64,000 bases of DNA from Paracoccus denitrificans (GTDB lineage Bacteria > Pseudomonadota > Alphaproteobacteria > Rhodobacterales > Rhodobacteraceae). The position numbers and the translations under genes are program-made. The stretch is taken from contig QFNE01000002.1 of NCBI GenBank assembly GCA_003240735.1, positions 62,001 to 126,000 of the forward strand, given 5' to 3'. The notes under the pieces are model-generated. The model had not been told where the DNA came from, made no database searches, and saw nothing but the letters and a program-made list of their open reading frames with translations. Shown here piece after piece: positions 53,787 to 62,427 of the stretch (position 1 is its first letter; each line of letters opens with the position of its first letter).

Positions 53787-54812
53787 TCAGGCCTTGGGCT
53801 CGGCATAGATATCGGTCCAAAGCTCTTCGAGCGCAGGCTCGGGGCTTTCCTTCGCGAACTCTGCCGAGTCGTTGACGATATCCTTGATTTCCTTGTCGAC
53901 GGCCTTCAGGTCGTCCTCGGTGGCGTGCTTGCCGGTCAGCAGAAGCTGGCGCACCTGCTCGATCGGGTCGCGTTCGTCGCGCATCTTCTGCACTTCCTCG
54001 CGCGAACGGTACTTGGCCGGGTCCGACATCGAGTGCCCGCGATAGCGGTAGGTGTTCACCTCAAGGATATAGGGGCCATTGCCCGCCCGGCAGTGCGCGA
54101 CGGCCTTTTCACCTGCCGCCCTGACCGCCAGAACGTCCATGCCGTCCACGGCCTCACCGGGAATGCCGAAGGCTTCGCCCCGACCATACAGCGTCGTCGA
54201 CTTGGTCGACCGCTTCATGCTGGTCCCCATGGCGTACTGGTTGTTTTCGATGACGAAGATCACCGGAAGCTCCCACAGCTCGGCCATGTTGTAGGTTTCA
54301 TAGACCTGACCCTGGTTGGCCGCACCGTCGCCGAAATAGGTGAAGGTGACGCGGCCATTGCCCTTGTACTTGTCGGCAAATGCCAGCCCGGCCCCAAGCG
54401 GAACCTGCGCACCCACGATCCCGTGGCCGCCATAGAAATGGCGCTCCTTCGAGAACATGTGCATCGAGCCGCCCTTGCCTTTGGAGTAGCCGCCTTCGCG
54501 GCCCGTCAGCTCGGCCATGACCCCGCGCGCTTCCATCCCGCAGGCCAACATGTGGCCGTGGTCACGATAGGAGGTGATGCGCTTGTCGCCTTCTTCCGCC
54601 GCAGCCTCGAGGCCCACGACGACCGCTTCCTGACCGATATACAGGTGGCAGAAACCGCCGATCAGGCCCATGCCGTAAAGCTGGCCGGCCTTCTCCTCGA
54701 ACCGCCGGATCAGCAGCATGTCACGATAGTATTTCAGCAGTTCGTCGCGCGATACATTGGGCGCGGCAGGGCTTGCAGCATCTGACGCGGCTGCAGCTGG
54801 CTTCCTGGCCAT
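53787..54812 (-). CDS. pdhA: Pyruvate dehydrogenase E1 alpha
   Basis: The 341-residue subunit has RRFEEKAGQLYGMGLIGGFC at the N-terminus, ITSYRDHGHMLACGMEARGV, and the thiamine diphosphate motif GDGAANQGQVYETYNMAEL...NNQYAMGTS. The conserved regulatory-loop text YRYRGHSMSDPAKYRSREEV is present. It forms the E1 heterotetramer with PdhB, encoded 14 bases downstream. ftsB lies 75 bases upstream on the same strand. Confidence 0.97.
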   Translation of the reverse strand: MARKPAAAASDAASPAAPNVSRDELLKYYRDMLLIRRFEEKAGQLYGMGLIGGFCHLYIGQEAVVVGLEAAAEEGDKRITSYRDHGHMLACGMEARGVMAELTGREGGYSKGKGGSMHMFSKERHFYGGHGIVGAQVPLGAGLAFADKYKGNGRVTFTYFGDGAANQGQVYETYNMAELWELPVIFVIENNQYAMGTSMKRSTKSTTLYGRGEAFGIPGEAVDGMDVLAVRAAGEKAVAHCRAGNGPYILEVNTYRYRGHSMSDPAKYRSREEVQKMRDERDPIEQVRQLLLTGKHATEDDLKAVDKEIKDIVNDSAEFAKESPEPALEELWTDIYAEPKA

Positions 54813-54887
54813 GCGGTCCTCCGGAGGCAGTTTACAAACTAGTTCAGCGTTGAATTATTGCTAACCCAGCGAGGTCACGTCTGCAAG

Positions 54888-55193
54888 TCAGTGCTTGAGA
54901 AGCACCTCATCCCCCCGGACCACGCCCAGCACATCGCGCGCGCGTTCGTCCAGCAGATCAAGGTCCAGATAATCGTCAGACAGGCGCCGGGTCAGGTTTT
55001 TCATCCGGTCCACATCGGCCTGCAGCGCGTCGCGTTCCGCAACCAGTTCGGCCGTTTCCGACTCGATCTGGACCCGCCGCAGAATGCCCGACGGACCCTG
55101 AACAGCAGCAATCGCGAAATATAGACCGGCCAGCACCATAAGGCCGAAGAACACCAGCGCGCTGATGGAAAGTCTGTTCTGGGGTAACTGCAT
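54888..55193 (-). CDS. ftsB: Septum formation initiator FtsB/DivIC family
   Basis: The 101-residue single-pass protein has one membrane helix (ISALVFFGLMVLAGLYFAIA), then a short coiled coil (VQIESETAELVAERDALQAD) and the ending TRRLSDDYLDLDLLDERARD, typical of alphaproteobacterial FtsB placed beside pdhA. It acts in the divisome with FtsL/FtsQ. Start is uncertain: ATG 55193 gives a short cytoplasmic tail; ATG 55256 adds 21 residues. Confidence 0.85.
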   Translation of the reverse strand: MQLPQNRLSISALVFFGLMVLAGLYFAIAAVQGPSGILRRVQIESETAELVAERDALQADVDRMKNLTRRLSDDYLDLDLLDERARDVLGVVRGDEVLLKH

Positions 55194-55336
55194 CGCGCGC
55201 CTGCCGTGGTTCGTGCCCCACTGTGCCACAGCCGCCGTGAAAGGGGAATTCGTCATCCATCCGGTATTGGCTGGAAACGGCCAACGCGTTGACGTCATGC
55301 GCGGCGCGACGTCATATCCGGTGACTTGTCTCAACA

Positions 55337-55627
55337 ATGAGCCCCACCGTGGCCATCATCCGCCTTGCCGGCCTGATCCTCGCGGTCGAGATCCTGTTTT
55401 ATGTCCTGATCTCAATCTATGTCCGGTCGACCCGGCGCGAGGCGCTGGAAAAGACATGGGACCGGCGCCATCCCGATCATGCAGGGGATAATCCCTGGCG
55501 CAGAGAGTTCGTGCGTCGCGCAATGATCGGGTTTTCCAAGACTTTGCGTGCGCGACTGGTCGGTCTGGTGTTGATCCTGCCTTTTGTCGCGATCATGGTG
55601 ATCATCTGGCTGGTGAATCACCGCTGA
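55337..55627 (+). CDS. Small membrane protein of unknown function
   Basis: The 96-residue protein has two hydrophobic segments, IIRLAGLILAVEILFYVLIS near the N-terminus and LVGLVLILPFVAIMVIIWLV at the end, with a basic loop between (RSTRREALEKTWDRRHPDHA). No domain is recognised. It is 12 bases before the DUF1523 gene, so the two are likely cotranscribed. It is divergent from ftsB/pdh. Confidence 0.78.
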   Translation: MSPTVAIIRLAGLILAVEILFYVLISIYVRSTRREALEKTWDRRHPDHAGDNPWRREFVRRAMIGFSKTLRARLVGLVLILPFVAIMVIIWLVNHR

Positions 55628-55639
55628 AAGGGGACTGCC

Positions 55640-56290
55640 ATGAATCGGCTCAAAATCGTTCTGGCGGTGCTGTTCGCCCTGCTTGTGTTCGCGTTTCTCA
55701 GCTATGCGCTGCCGTCGCGGGAAACGGTGCGGATCACGAACACTTACAACAAGCTGACAGAGCTGGGCTGGAACAAGGCGTTCTTCGCGGGAGCGGACAC
55801 GGGCACCGTGGAAAACGCCCAAGGGCAGCGCGACATTCGCTTTATCGATACGGTCAAGCCGAACGGAAAGCCGCGCGTCTATCGCAACGAAGACACGGGA
55901 ACGATCTGGCCGCCGTATTTCAAATACGACAGTTCGAACCTGCACGCGATTGCGGGAGACCTGCGATCCACGTCCGAAAACCCGAAATGGGTGAACATCA
56001 CGTCCTATGGCTGGCGGATTTCGATGCTCAGCATCTATCCCAACGCCATTTCCATCCGGCCGGTAGCAGGTCCGGATGTGTCGCCGATCAATTGGCCGTC
56101 GATGGTCATTCTGGCCGTGCTGGGGGCGATCCTGCTGCTGGTGTGGCGGATGTGGAACCAGTTCCGCGAACGCTCGCTCGACCCCGCAGTGGACCGGATC
56201 GATCAGCGGTTAGACGCGACCCGCGACCGGTTCGAGGCGCGGTCACGCGATACCCGCGGTCGGCTTAACCGGTGGTGGAACCGCAAGTAG
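55640..56290 (+). CDS. DUF1523 family membrane protein
   Basis: The 216-residue protein has an N-terminal helix (IVLAVLFALLVFAFLSYALP), a periplasmic domain and a second helix (WPSMVILAVLGAILLLVWRM), then a basic tail. The text SYALPSRETVRITNTYNKLT, RVYRNEDTGTIWPPYFKYDS and NITSYGWRISMLSIYPNAIS fits DUF1523 (PF07509), a family centred on Rhodobacterales. Function is unknown. It converges with the acetyltransferase gene, the two ends abutting. Confidence 0.85.
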   Translation: MNRLKIVLAVLFALLVFAFLSYALPSRETVRITNTYNKLTELGWNKAFFAGADTGTVENAQGQRDIRFIDTVKPNGKPRVYRNEDTGTIWPPYFKYDSSNLHAIAGDLRSTSENPKWVNITSYGWRISMLSIYPNAISIRPVAGPDVSPINWPSMVILAVLGAILLLVWRMWNQFRERSLDPAVDRIDQRLDATRDRFEARSRDTRGRLNRWWNRK

Positions 56291-56833
56291 TCAGCGCAAC
56301 GGGCGGGCGGGGTTCCCCACCACCGTTGCCCCCGGGGCGACGTCCCGGGTGACAACTGCACCGGCGCCGACGATGGCGCCGTCGCCGATCGTCACGCCCG
56401 GCAGGATCGTCGCGCCGCCCGCAATCCAGACATCTGCGCCGATCGTGATGGGGTGCGCCGATTCGTATCCCGTGCCGCGTTCGGTGGGGTCACGCGGATG
56501 ATCCGGCGTCAGGATCTGCACGTTCGGCCCCAGCTTGGTCCGGTCACCGATTCGAATTTCGCCGGTGTCGAGGAACGTGCACCCGGCATTCACGAAGCAG
56601 TCCTTGCCGAAATAGATGTTGTCGCCGAACTCGACATAGAACATCGGCCGGATGGTCGCGCCGTTCCATTGACCCAAAAGCTCATCAAGGGCCTCGGCTC
56701 GGCGCGGGGCGTCTTCGGGCAGGTTATTCAACTCCAGCAACAGCGCGTCCGCGCGACGGCGCATGCCCTGCAGTTCAGGATCGGCAGGGTGATACAGCCG
56801 ACCGGCGAGCATGTCTTCGCGCGGGGTGGGCAT
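56291..56833 (-). CDS. Sugar O-acetyltransferase (maltose/galactoside acetyltransferase type)
   Basis: The 180-residue left-handed beta-helix protein has the Mac N-terminal domain (REDMLAGRLYHPADPELQGM) followed by hexapeptide repeats and the catalytic region (NAGCTFLDTGEIRIGDRTKL, TPDHPRDPTERGTGYESAHP, VWIAGGATILPGVTIGDGAI). It transfers acetyl from acetyl-CoA to sugars; the physiological substrate is unclear. Its ATG overlaps the SufT stop by one base (TAATG). Confidence 0.92.
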   Translation of the reverse strand: MPTPREDMLAGRLYHPADPELQGMRRRADALLLELNNLPEDAPRRAEALDELLGQWNGATIRPMFYVEFGDNIYFGKDCFVNAGCTFLDTGEIRIGDRTKLGPNVQILTPDHPRDPTERGTGYESAHPITIGADVWIAGGATILPGVTIGDGAIVGAGAVVTRDVAPGATVVGNPARPLR

Positions 56834-57219
56834 TACATGAAGCCCAGTTCCAGCCGCGCTTCTTCGGACATCATGTCCATCCCCCACTGGGGCTGGAAGG
56901 TCATTTCGACATCCACCTGCTTGATGCCGGGCAGGGGCTCGACCGCATCCGCGACCCAGCCGGGCATTTCACCCGCAACGGGGCAGCCGGGGGCGGTCAG
57001 CGTCATGACGATACGCACCGCATTCTCGTCGTTGATGTCGATCGTGTAGATCAGCCCTAGGTCATAGATGTTGACCGGAATCTCGGGGTCGTAAACCGTG
57101 CGGCAGGCTTCGACGACGCTGTCATACATCGGATGCTCGATCGTCGAAGGTGCGATCAACGGCGCACCCTCGGGCAGATCGGGTGTCACGGCAGGGGTGT
57201 TTGCGGGTGTGTCGGTCAT
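56833..57219 (-). CDS. sufT: Iron-sulphur cluster assembly protein SufT (MIP18/DUF59 family)
   Basis: The 128-residue protein has the MIP18 pattern: VVEACRTVYDPEIPVNIYDL, GLIYTIDINDENAVRIVMTL and TAPGCPVAGEMPGWVADAVE with the conserved reactive cysteine, then MTFQPQWGMDMMSEEARLEL. It helps mature Fe-S proteins in the cytoplasm. The ATG at 57219 is the first of the conserved frame; earlier frame includes a 15-bp tandem repeat and is unlikely to be coding. No other suf gene is near. Confidence 0.9.
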   Translation of the reverse strand: MTDTPANTPAVTPDLPEGAPLIAPSTIEHPMYDSVVEACRTVYDPEIPVNIYDLGLIYTIDINDENAVRIVMTLTAPGCPVAGEMPGWVADAVEPLPGIKQVDVEMTFQPQWGMDMMSEEARLELGFM

Positions 57220-57285
57220 GGCAAAATCCTGTGCGAAATGCGCTCGCAGTTGGGTCAGATATAGGCCCGACGGCGGCCGGACAAA

Positions 57286-57315
57286 AGACCTTAGGGCCGC
57301 AGACCTTAGGACCGC
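57286..57315. repeat. 15-bp tandem duplication
   Basis: AGACCTTAGGGCCGC is followed at once by AGACCTTAGGACCGC. The copies differ at one base. They lie between sufT and the L,D-transpeptidase gene. Confidence 0.7.
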
Positions 57316-57337
57316 GTGCCGGGGATCGGTCATGGAA

Positions 57338-57364
57338 AGGGCCGCCCAGTGCGGACGGCCCCAT
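57338..57364 (-). terminator. Possible terminator after the Tat-type L,D-transpeptidase gene
   Basis: GGGCCGCC and GGACGGCCC arms form a bulged hairpin 27 bases past the minus-strand stop. The minus-strand T run is short (TTTCC), so strength is uncertain. Confidence 0.5.
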
Positions 57365-57390
57365 TTTCATTGAGTGCCGGCAGGCGGTGG

Positions 57391-58050
57391 TCAGATGACC
57401 AGAACCTGCGTGCCCACCTGCGCCAGTTCGTAAAGCTGTTCGACATGTTCGTTGTAAAGGCCGATGCAGCCGTTCGACGACTTGCGCCCGATCTTGCGCG
57501 TGTCGTGGGTGCCGTGGATGCGGTAATACTGCCAGCTCAGCCACATGGCACGGGTGCCCAAGGGGTTTTCGGGACCCGCCGGGACGAAGTCCGGCCATTC
57601 GGGGTTGCGCTTCTTCATCTCGGGCGTGGGGGACCAGGTCGGCGCCTTGACCTTCTTGATGATCTCGGTCCGGCCCTTGCGGGTCAGGTCTTCGCTGACG
57701 GGGATCGACGAAGGGTAGACGTGATAGATCGACTGATCTTCGGACCAGAAATGCACAGCCCGCGACGTCAGATCGACCAGAATCGCCCCGTTATGGGTGT
57801 CGCTGAAATAGGGGCGCCAGTCCTGCTGGCGATAGCTGGAAACGTTGCGCCGATTGTCCTGTTCGGGGTCGTATTGCACGACGCCTGCATCCGGCGTGGC
57901 ACCCGCAGTGGCTGCGCCCTGCAGCGGCTGTCCGGTATAGGGATCAATGGCTTGGGCCAGTGCGGGGCTGGCCAGCGTCGCCGCGCCCAGTGCCGCGGTC
58001 GACGTCAGGAAGGCCCGCCTGTGCAGACCCGACACGTTGGATTTCTTCAT
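57391..58050 (-). CDS. L,D-transpeptidase with Tat-type signal
   Basis: The 219-residue protein opens with a twin-arginine signal, HRRAFLTSTAALGAATLASP, unusual for a wall enzyme but common in this family in Rhodobacteraceae. The YkuD domain (about 85-219) has the active site YRIHGTHDTRKIGR followed by SSNGCIGLYNEHVEQL with the nucleophile cysteine. It forms 3-3 peptidoglycan cross-links or protein anchors in the periplasm. It differs in sequence and anchoring from the lipoprotein at 2979-3725. Confidence 0.93.
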   Translation of the reverse strand: MKKSNVSGLHRRAFLTSTAALGAATLASPALAQAIDPYTGQPLQGAATAGATPDAGVVQYDPEQDNRRNVSSYRQQDWRPYFSDTHNGAILVDLTSRAVHFWSEDQSIYHVYPSSIPVSEDLTRKGRTEIIKKVKAPTWSPTPEMKKRNPEWPDFVPAGPENPLGTRAMWLSWQYYRIHGTHDTRKIGRKSSNGCIGLYNEHVEQLYELAQVGTQVLVI

Positions 58051-58290
58051 CTGCTGCTCCTCAGGAGACGGGCGGTTGGCGGCCGTTACGGCTCATTCGC
58101 CCACATTCGCGTTACTCCCCTGCGACCATAGGACGCAATTCACGGACTTGTCATTGCTGCAAAATGGTCACGCAAACCCCACAGTGTTGCGGCTTTCACG
58201 CAGAGTTGGGTTTGCCGAACGGGGAACGTTTCGCTAACCGGGGCGCAGGCAACGGGCGGTTACGGCCCGGCAATCGGGGGCGATTCCAAC

Positions 58291-58800
58291 ATGGTCAGAA
58301 AACTTCTTCTTGTCGCGGCAGTTCTGACGCTGGCGGCATGTCAGATGGCGCCTCGCGCGCAGGTCGGCGCGGACGGCAACGCAATCCCCGTCGCCTATCG
58401 CATTTCTCCCCGTGATGCCGCCGTGATCCCGGACCGGGTGCTGCAACAGGTGAACCTGCTGCGCAGCCAGTCGGGTCTGGGTCCGATGACTCTCAGCCCG
58501 CAACTCGCCGCCGCCGCCACAGCGCATTCGCGCGACATGTCGGCCCAGAACCGGGCGTGGCACTTCGGATCGGACGGGTCGTCACCGTTGGACCGTGTGC
58601 GTCGTCAGGGCTATGCCGGCAATCTGGTCGGCGAAGACATCTCCGAGACGTACGAGAACGAAATCGCGACGCTCGGCGCGTGGATGCAGACCCGCGACAC
58701 GCGCGACATGCTGATGGACCCGAACGCACGCGAAATGGGCCTTGGCTGGTTCCAGGAGCCGTCGAACAAGATCTGGTGGACGGTCGTCATCGGCGGCTGA
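58291..58800 (+). CDS. CAP-domain (SCP/PR-1) lipoprotein
   Basis: The 169-residue protein has lipobox LAAC (Cys17). Its CAP domain shows VLQQVNLLRSQSGLGPMTLS, LAAAATAHSRDMSAQNRAWH with the conserved histidine, the VGEDISETYEN block and the C-terminal REMGLGWFQEPSNKIWWTVV. Bacterial CAP proteins are secreted or surface-attached with roles mostly unknown. It is divergent from the L,D-transpeptidase gene over 240 bp and converges with the response-regulator gene. Confidence 0.9.
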   Translation: MVRKLLLVAAVLTLAACQMAPRAQVGADGNAIPVAYRISPRDAAVIPDRVLQQVNLLRSQSGLGPMTLSPQLAAAATAHSRDMSAQNRAWHFGSDGSSPLDRVRRQGYAGNLVGEDISETYENEIATLGAWMQTRDTRDMLMDPNAREMGLGWFQEPSNKIWWTVVIGG

Positions 58801-58817
58801 TCCGACCGGCTGGTCCC

Positions 58818-59528
58818 TTAATCGGGGACCAGCATATAGCCCGCACCGCGCACCGTCTGCAGATATCGCGGTTCTTTCGGATCCGGCTCGATCTTGCGCC
58901 GCAGTCGGGTGATCTGGACGTCGATCGCACGTTCACTGTTTTCGCCGCCATCGTCCGGGTCGCGGCCCAGCTCTTCAATCAGGGTCATGCGGCTGACGGC
59001 TTCGCGCGGCGTTTCTGCCAGCCGTTTCATCAGGGACTGTTCGCTGCCGGTCAGGCGCAGGGGGGCTTCGCCCTGCCACAATTCGCCCCGGTCCGCGTCA
59101 TAGCGCAGCGCGCCCATGGTCAGGAATTTTGGCCCACGGTTTTCGGGCGCTGGCATCCGCCGCAGGATCGCGCCAATCCGCAGCAACAATTCTCGGGGTT
59201 CGAACGGCTTGGGCAGATAATCGTCCGCGCCTGATTCGAGACCTTCGATCCGGTCACCAGCGTCACCGCGCGCGGTCAAAAGCAGGATCGGCGTGGTGAT
59301 GCGTTTGCGCAGATCGCGTGTGAGGGAAAACCCATCCTCGCCCGGCATCATCACATCCAGAACGATCATGTCGAATTCCAGCCCCGACAACAGGCGCCGC
59401 GCCTGTGCCGCGTCGCTGGCCGTCGTCACAAGATAGCCGTTCCGCATCAGGAAACGCTGCAGCAGGGTGCGGATCCGTTCGTCATCATCGACGATCAGGA
59501 TGTGGGCGTCAGGTGTGCTGTCGTTCAT
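58818..59528 (-). CDS. petR: OmpR-type response regulator, PetR-like
   Basis: The 236-residue regulator has a receiver domain (HILIVDDDERIRTLLQRFLM, phosphoacceptor in IVLDVMMPGEDG at about D58, LLTARGD, YLPKPFEPRELLLRI) and a winged-helix DNA-binding domain (LTGSEQSLMKRLAETPREAV, RAIDVQITRLRRKIEPDPKE). No sensor kinase is encoded beside it. A MarR gene upstream overlaps it (ATGA), the same pairing as petP-petR of Rhodobacter capsulatus, where they precede the cytochrome bc1 genes; no pet genes follow here. Gene name is by analogy. Confidence 0.85.
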   Translation of the reverse strand: MNDSTPDAHILIVDDDERIRTLLQRFLMRNGYLVTTASDAAQARRLLSGLEFDMIVLDVMMPGEDGFSLTRDLRKRITTPILLLTARGDAGDRIEGLESGADDYLPKPFEPRELLLRIGAILRRMPAPENRGPKFLTMGALRYDADRGELWQGEAPLRLTGSEQSLMKRLAETPREAVSRMTLIEELGRDPDDGGENSERAIDVQITRLRRKIEPDPKEPRYLQTVRGAGYMLVPD

Positions 59529-60073
59529 GGCTTGGGTGCACCCGCCCGCAGGGACTGGAACTGACGCAAGGTGTCGCGATCCATCATCGCCTCAAGCACT
59601 TGCCGAAAGCCTGCCACCGCCTGCGGCCCTGCCGCGCGATAGGCGGCCCGCATGCGTTCCCGCTGCGCTTCTGACAGCTGCTTTTCCAGCGCGGCACCGC
59701 GCTGGGTCAGCGCCAGTTCACGTTCGCGCCGGTCGCGGCGGCCGATGCGGCTTTCCACCAGACCGTCATCCACCAGCGTGCGCAACACCCGGTTCAGGGA
59801 TTGCTTGGTCACGCCCAGCACATCCAGAAGGGCGGTCACGGTCAGCCCCGGCTCGCGCCCGATGAAGTGGAGCGCCCGGTGATGGGCGCGGCCGTAACCG
59901 ATGTCATCCAGAATCAGGTCCGGGTCCGCGGTGAAGGCACGATAGGCGAAATACATCGCCTCGATCCCACGGCGCAGTTGTTCATCCGTCAGAAACAGCA
60001 GAGACTCGCCCCCGGCGGGGACGACGGGCGCTTCGCGGGGGACAGCCACGGCGCGGGGTCTTGGACTTTGCAT
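59525..60073 (-). CDS. petP: MarR-family transcriptional regulator, PetP-like
   Basis: The 182-residue protein has the MarR winged helix: GYGRAHHRALHFIGREPGLT, VTALLDVLGVTKQSLNRVLR, DDGLVESRIGRRDRRERELA and LTQRGAALEKQLSEAQRERM. The start at 60073 follows GGAGAGG. It overlaps the response-regulator gene by 4 bases and is divergent from ilvE. Signal is unknown; it may autoregulate from the 142-bp intergenic region. Named by resemblance to R. capsulatus petP. Confidence 0.83.
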   Translation of the reverse strand: MQSPRPRAVAVPREAPVVPAGGESLLFLTDEQLRRGIEAMYFAYRAFTADPDLILDDIGYGRAHHRALHFIGREPGLTVTALLDVLGVTKQSLNRVLRTLVDDGLVESRIGRRDRRERELALTQRGAALEKQLSEAQRERMRAAYRAAGPQAVAGFRQVLEAMMDRDTLRQFQSLRAGAPKP

Positions 60074-60215
60074 CAACCTCTCCTTCGGGGTTGTACCAAT
60101 ATTAGGGCAGGTTTGTTGACTTTCCAAGAATCAAACGGTAACGCTGCCTTCGGCGCAACATTATGGACGTTTCCAAACGCCCCGCGCAATTTTTGCAAAA
60201 GATGGGACCAGGGCA

Positions 60216-61088
60216 ATGGCTGGCAGTTATGAAGACCGCGATGGAAAGATCTGGCTGGACGGCGAGATCATCGATTGGAGAGACGCCAAGGTTCACGTCC
60301 TGACGCATGCCCTGCATTACGCCAGCTCGGTCTTTGAAGGCGAACGGTGCTATTCGGGCAAGATCTTCAAGGGGCATGAGCATTCGGAACGTCTGATCGA
60401 ATCCGGGCGCCTGCTGGATATGGAAATCCCGTACACCGCCGACGAAATCGACGCCGCGAAAGAGGCGGTGCTGAAAGCCAACGGCTTCACCGACGCCTAT
60501 GTCCGCGTGGTCGCGTTCCGTGGGGCGGGTGACGACATGGGCGTGTCCGCGGCACGCAACCCTGTGCGCATGGCCGTCTGCGCCTGGGAATGGGGCAACT
60601 ACTATGGCGAGGCGAAATGGCAGGGTGCCAAGCTCGACATCGCCAAGTGGAAACGCCCGTCGCCCGAAACCATCCCGACGGCAGCCAAGGCAGCCGGTCT
60701 GTACATGATCTGCACCATGTCCAAGCACGCCGCCGAGGCGAAGGGCTGTTCGGACGCGCTGTTCATGGACTATCGCGGCTATGTCGCCGAAGCGACCGGG
60801 GCCAACGTGTTTTTCGTCAAGGATGGCGAGGTGCATACTCCCCTGGCCGATGCGTTTCTGAACGGGATCACGCGCCAGACCGTCATTCAGATGCTCAAGG
60901 ATCAGGGTGCCGTCGTTCACGAACGCCACATCCTGCCAGAAGAGCTGAGCGAGTTTCAGGAATGCTTCCTGACCGGGACCGCCGCCGAGGTGACCCCTGT
61001 GGCCCAAATCGGCGACAACTGGCATTTCCAGGTCGGCCCAACGACGCGCAAGATCGCCGAGGACTATGAGGCGCTGGTTCGCGCCTGA
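60216..61088 (+). CDS. ilvE: Branched-chain amino acid aminotransferase
   Basis: The 290-residue class IV PLP aminotransferase has HVLTHALHYASSVFEGERCY, MRGAGDD-like text VVAFRGAGDDMGVSAARNPV, TIPTAAKAAGLYMICTMSKH and EATGANVFFVKDGEVHTPLA. It interconverts Leu/Ile/Val and their keto acids with glutamate. The N-terminal WLDGEIIDW pattern matches alphaproteobacterial IlvE. It is monocistronic with a terminator. Confidence 0.94.
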   Translation: MAGSYEDRDGKIWLDGEIIDWRDAKVHVLTHALHYASSVFEGERCYSGKIFKGHEHSERLIESGRLLDMEIPYTADEIDAAKEAVLKANGFTDAYVRVVAFRGAGDDMGVSAARNPVRMAVCAWEWGNYYGEAKWQGAKLDIAKWKRPSPETIPTAAKAAGLYMICTMSKHAAEAKGCSDALFMDYRGYVAEATGANVFFVKDGEVHTPLADAFLNGITRQTVIQMLKDQGAVVHERHILPEELSEFQECFLTGTAAEVTPVAQIGDNWHFQVGPTTRKIAEDYEALVRA

Positions 61089-61109
61089 CACAGCGAAAAG
61101 CCCGCCTTG

Positions 61110-61135
61110 AAAAGCCCGCCCCGTGCGGGCTTTTC
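61110..61135 (+). terminator. Rho-independent terminator after ilvE
   Basis: AAAAGCCCGC-CCCGT-GCGGGCTTTT is a perfect 10-bp stem ending in TTTT, about 22 bases past the stop. Confidence 0.9.
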
Positions 61136-61193
61136 TATGGGGCCGCCGGCGCGTGGGGTTTCGCTGCGCTGACCGAGTGATTAGGTCGGACCG

Positions 61194-62324
61194 ATGCAAG
61201 AGCTGACGATCTCTGTCCTGAATTCCATCGATGCGGTTGCGGCAGCGGACTGGGACGCCTGCGGCGAGCCCGGCAATCCGTTTGTGACCCATCGGTTCCT
61301 AAAGGCGTTGGAGGATTCCGGGTCCGTGGGACAAGGCACAGGCTGGCACCCCAGCCATCTTGCCGCGCGGGTCGGTGGTGATCTGGCGGGCGTCGCGCCC
61401 TGCTATCTGAAGACCCACAGTCAGGGCGAATACATCTTCGACCACGCGTGGGCCGATGCGTTCCAGCGTGCTGGCGGGCGCTACTATCCCAAGCTGCAAT
61501 GCGCGGTTCCATTCACCCCGGTGACTGGCCCACGGTTGCTGGCAAGCGACCCACAGGTCCAAGCCGCGCTGTTGAAGGGCATGGCACAGATCGGCCGGCA
61601 AGCCGATCTGTCATCGGTCCACGTGACCTTCTGCACCGAGGCCGAGCGTGAGCTGGGTGAGGCACAGGGGTTTCTGGCTCGGACCACGACGCAATATCAC
61701 TGGGTGAATGACGGATACGCCGATTTTGATGCGTTTCTTGCCGCGCTTTCGTCCCGCAAGCGCAAGGCCATCCGCAAGGAGCGTGAACGCGCGTTGGGTT
61801 TTGGCGGGCGGATCGTCTGTTTGACCGGCGACGAGATCAAACCCATCCATTGGGACCATTTCTGGCAGTTCTATCAGGACACGGGCAGCCGCAAATGGGG
61901 CACGCCGTATCTGACGCGGCCATTCTTCGACGCGCTGCATCAAACAATGCGCGACGATTGCCTGCTGGTTTTGGCCGAACGAGACGGTGTTCCGGTCGCC
62001 GGGGCGTTGAACTTCATCGGCGCCGATACGCTGTTCGGTCGGTACTGGGGCTGCATCGAAGATCACCCGTACCTGCATTTCGAGGTCTGCTATCATCAGG
62101 CCATCGACTGGGCCATCAGCCACGGCTTAGCGCGGGTCGAGGCGGGCGCGCAGGGTGAGCACAAGCTGGCGCGCGGCTATCTGCCGACCGAGATTCACTC
62201 GCTGCACTGGCTGGCCAACCCGGATTTCCGCCGTGCGGTCGGCGACTATCTTCTGGACGAGGTCGAGGCCGTGACCGACGACATTGCCGAAGTCAGCGCC
62301 ATGGGGCCGTTCAAGCGCGGCTGA
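61194..62324 (+). CDS. FemAB-like GNAT protein (PF04339)
   Basis: The 376-residue protein matches the peptidogalycan biosynthesis/FemAB-like family. Examples are WDACGEPGNPFVTHRFLKAL, LAGVAPCYLKTHSQGEYIFD, YYPKLQCAVPFTPVTGPRLL, SSRKRKAIRKERERALGFGG, and FQFYQDTGSRKWGTPYLTRP-like text near 225. Ends with RGYLPTEIHSLHWLANPDFR. It is predicted to be a cytosolic GNAT-fold aminoacyl or acyl transferase; its true substrate is not known. The ATG at 61194 starts the family pattern. Confidence 0.88.
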   Translation: MQELTISVLNSIDAVAAADWDACGEPGNPFVTHRFLKALEDSGSVGQGTGWHPSHLAARVGGDLAGVAPCYLKTHSQGEYIFDHAWADAFQRAGGRYYPKLQCAVPFTPVTGPRLLASDPQVQAALLKGMAQIGRQADLSSVHVTFCTEAERELGEAQGFLARTTTQYHWVNDGYADFDAFLAALSSRKRKAIRKERERALGFGGRIVCLTGDEIKPIHWDHFWQFYQDTGSRKWGTPYLTRPFFDALHQTMRDDCLLVLAERDGVPVAGALNFIGADTLFGRYWGCIEDHPYLHFEVCYHQAIDWAISHGLARVEAGAQGEHKLARGYLPTEIHSLHWLANPDFRRAVGDYLLDEVEAVTDDIAEVSAMGPFKRG

Positions 62325-62427
62325 CGCGAAGGTTCACTGAATGGTGACGGCTTTCCGGCGCCCGGTAACCTCGGGTTAATGCCGACCGGCCCAATGTTGC
62401 CCCGTGGATTGGCGGAAGGCAGCCCGA

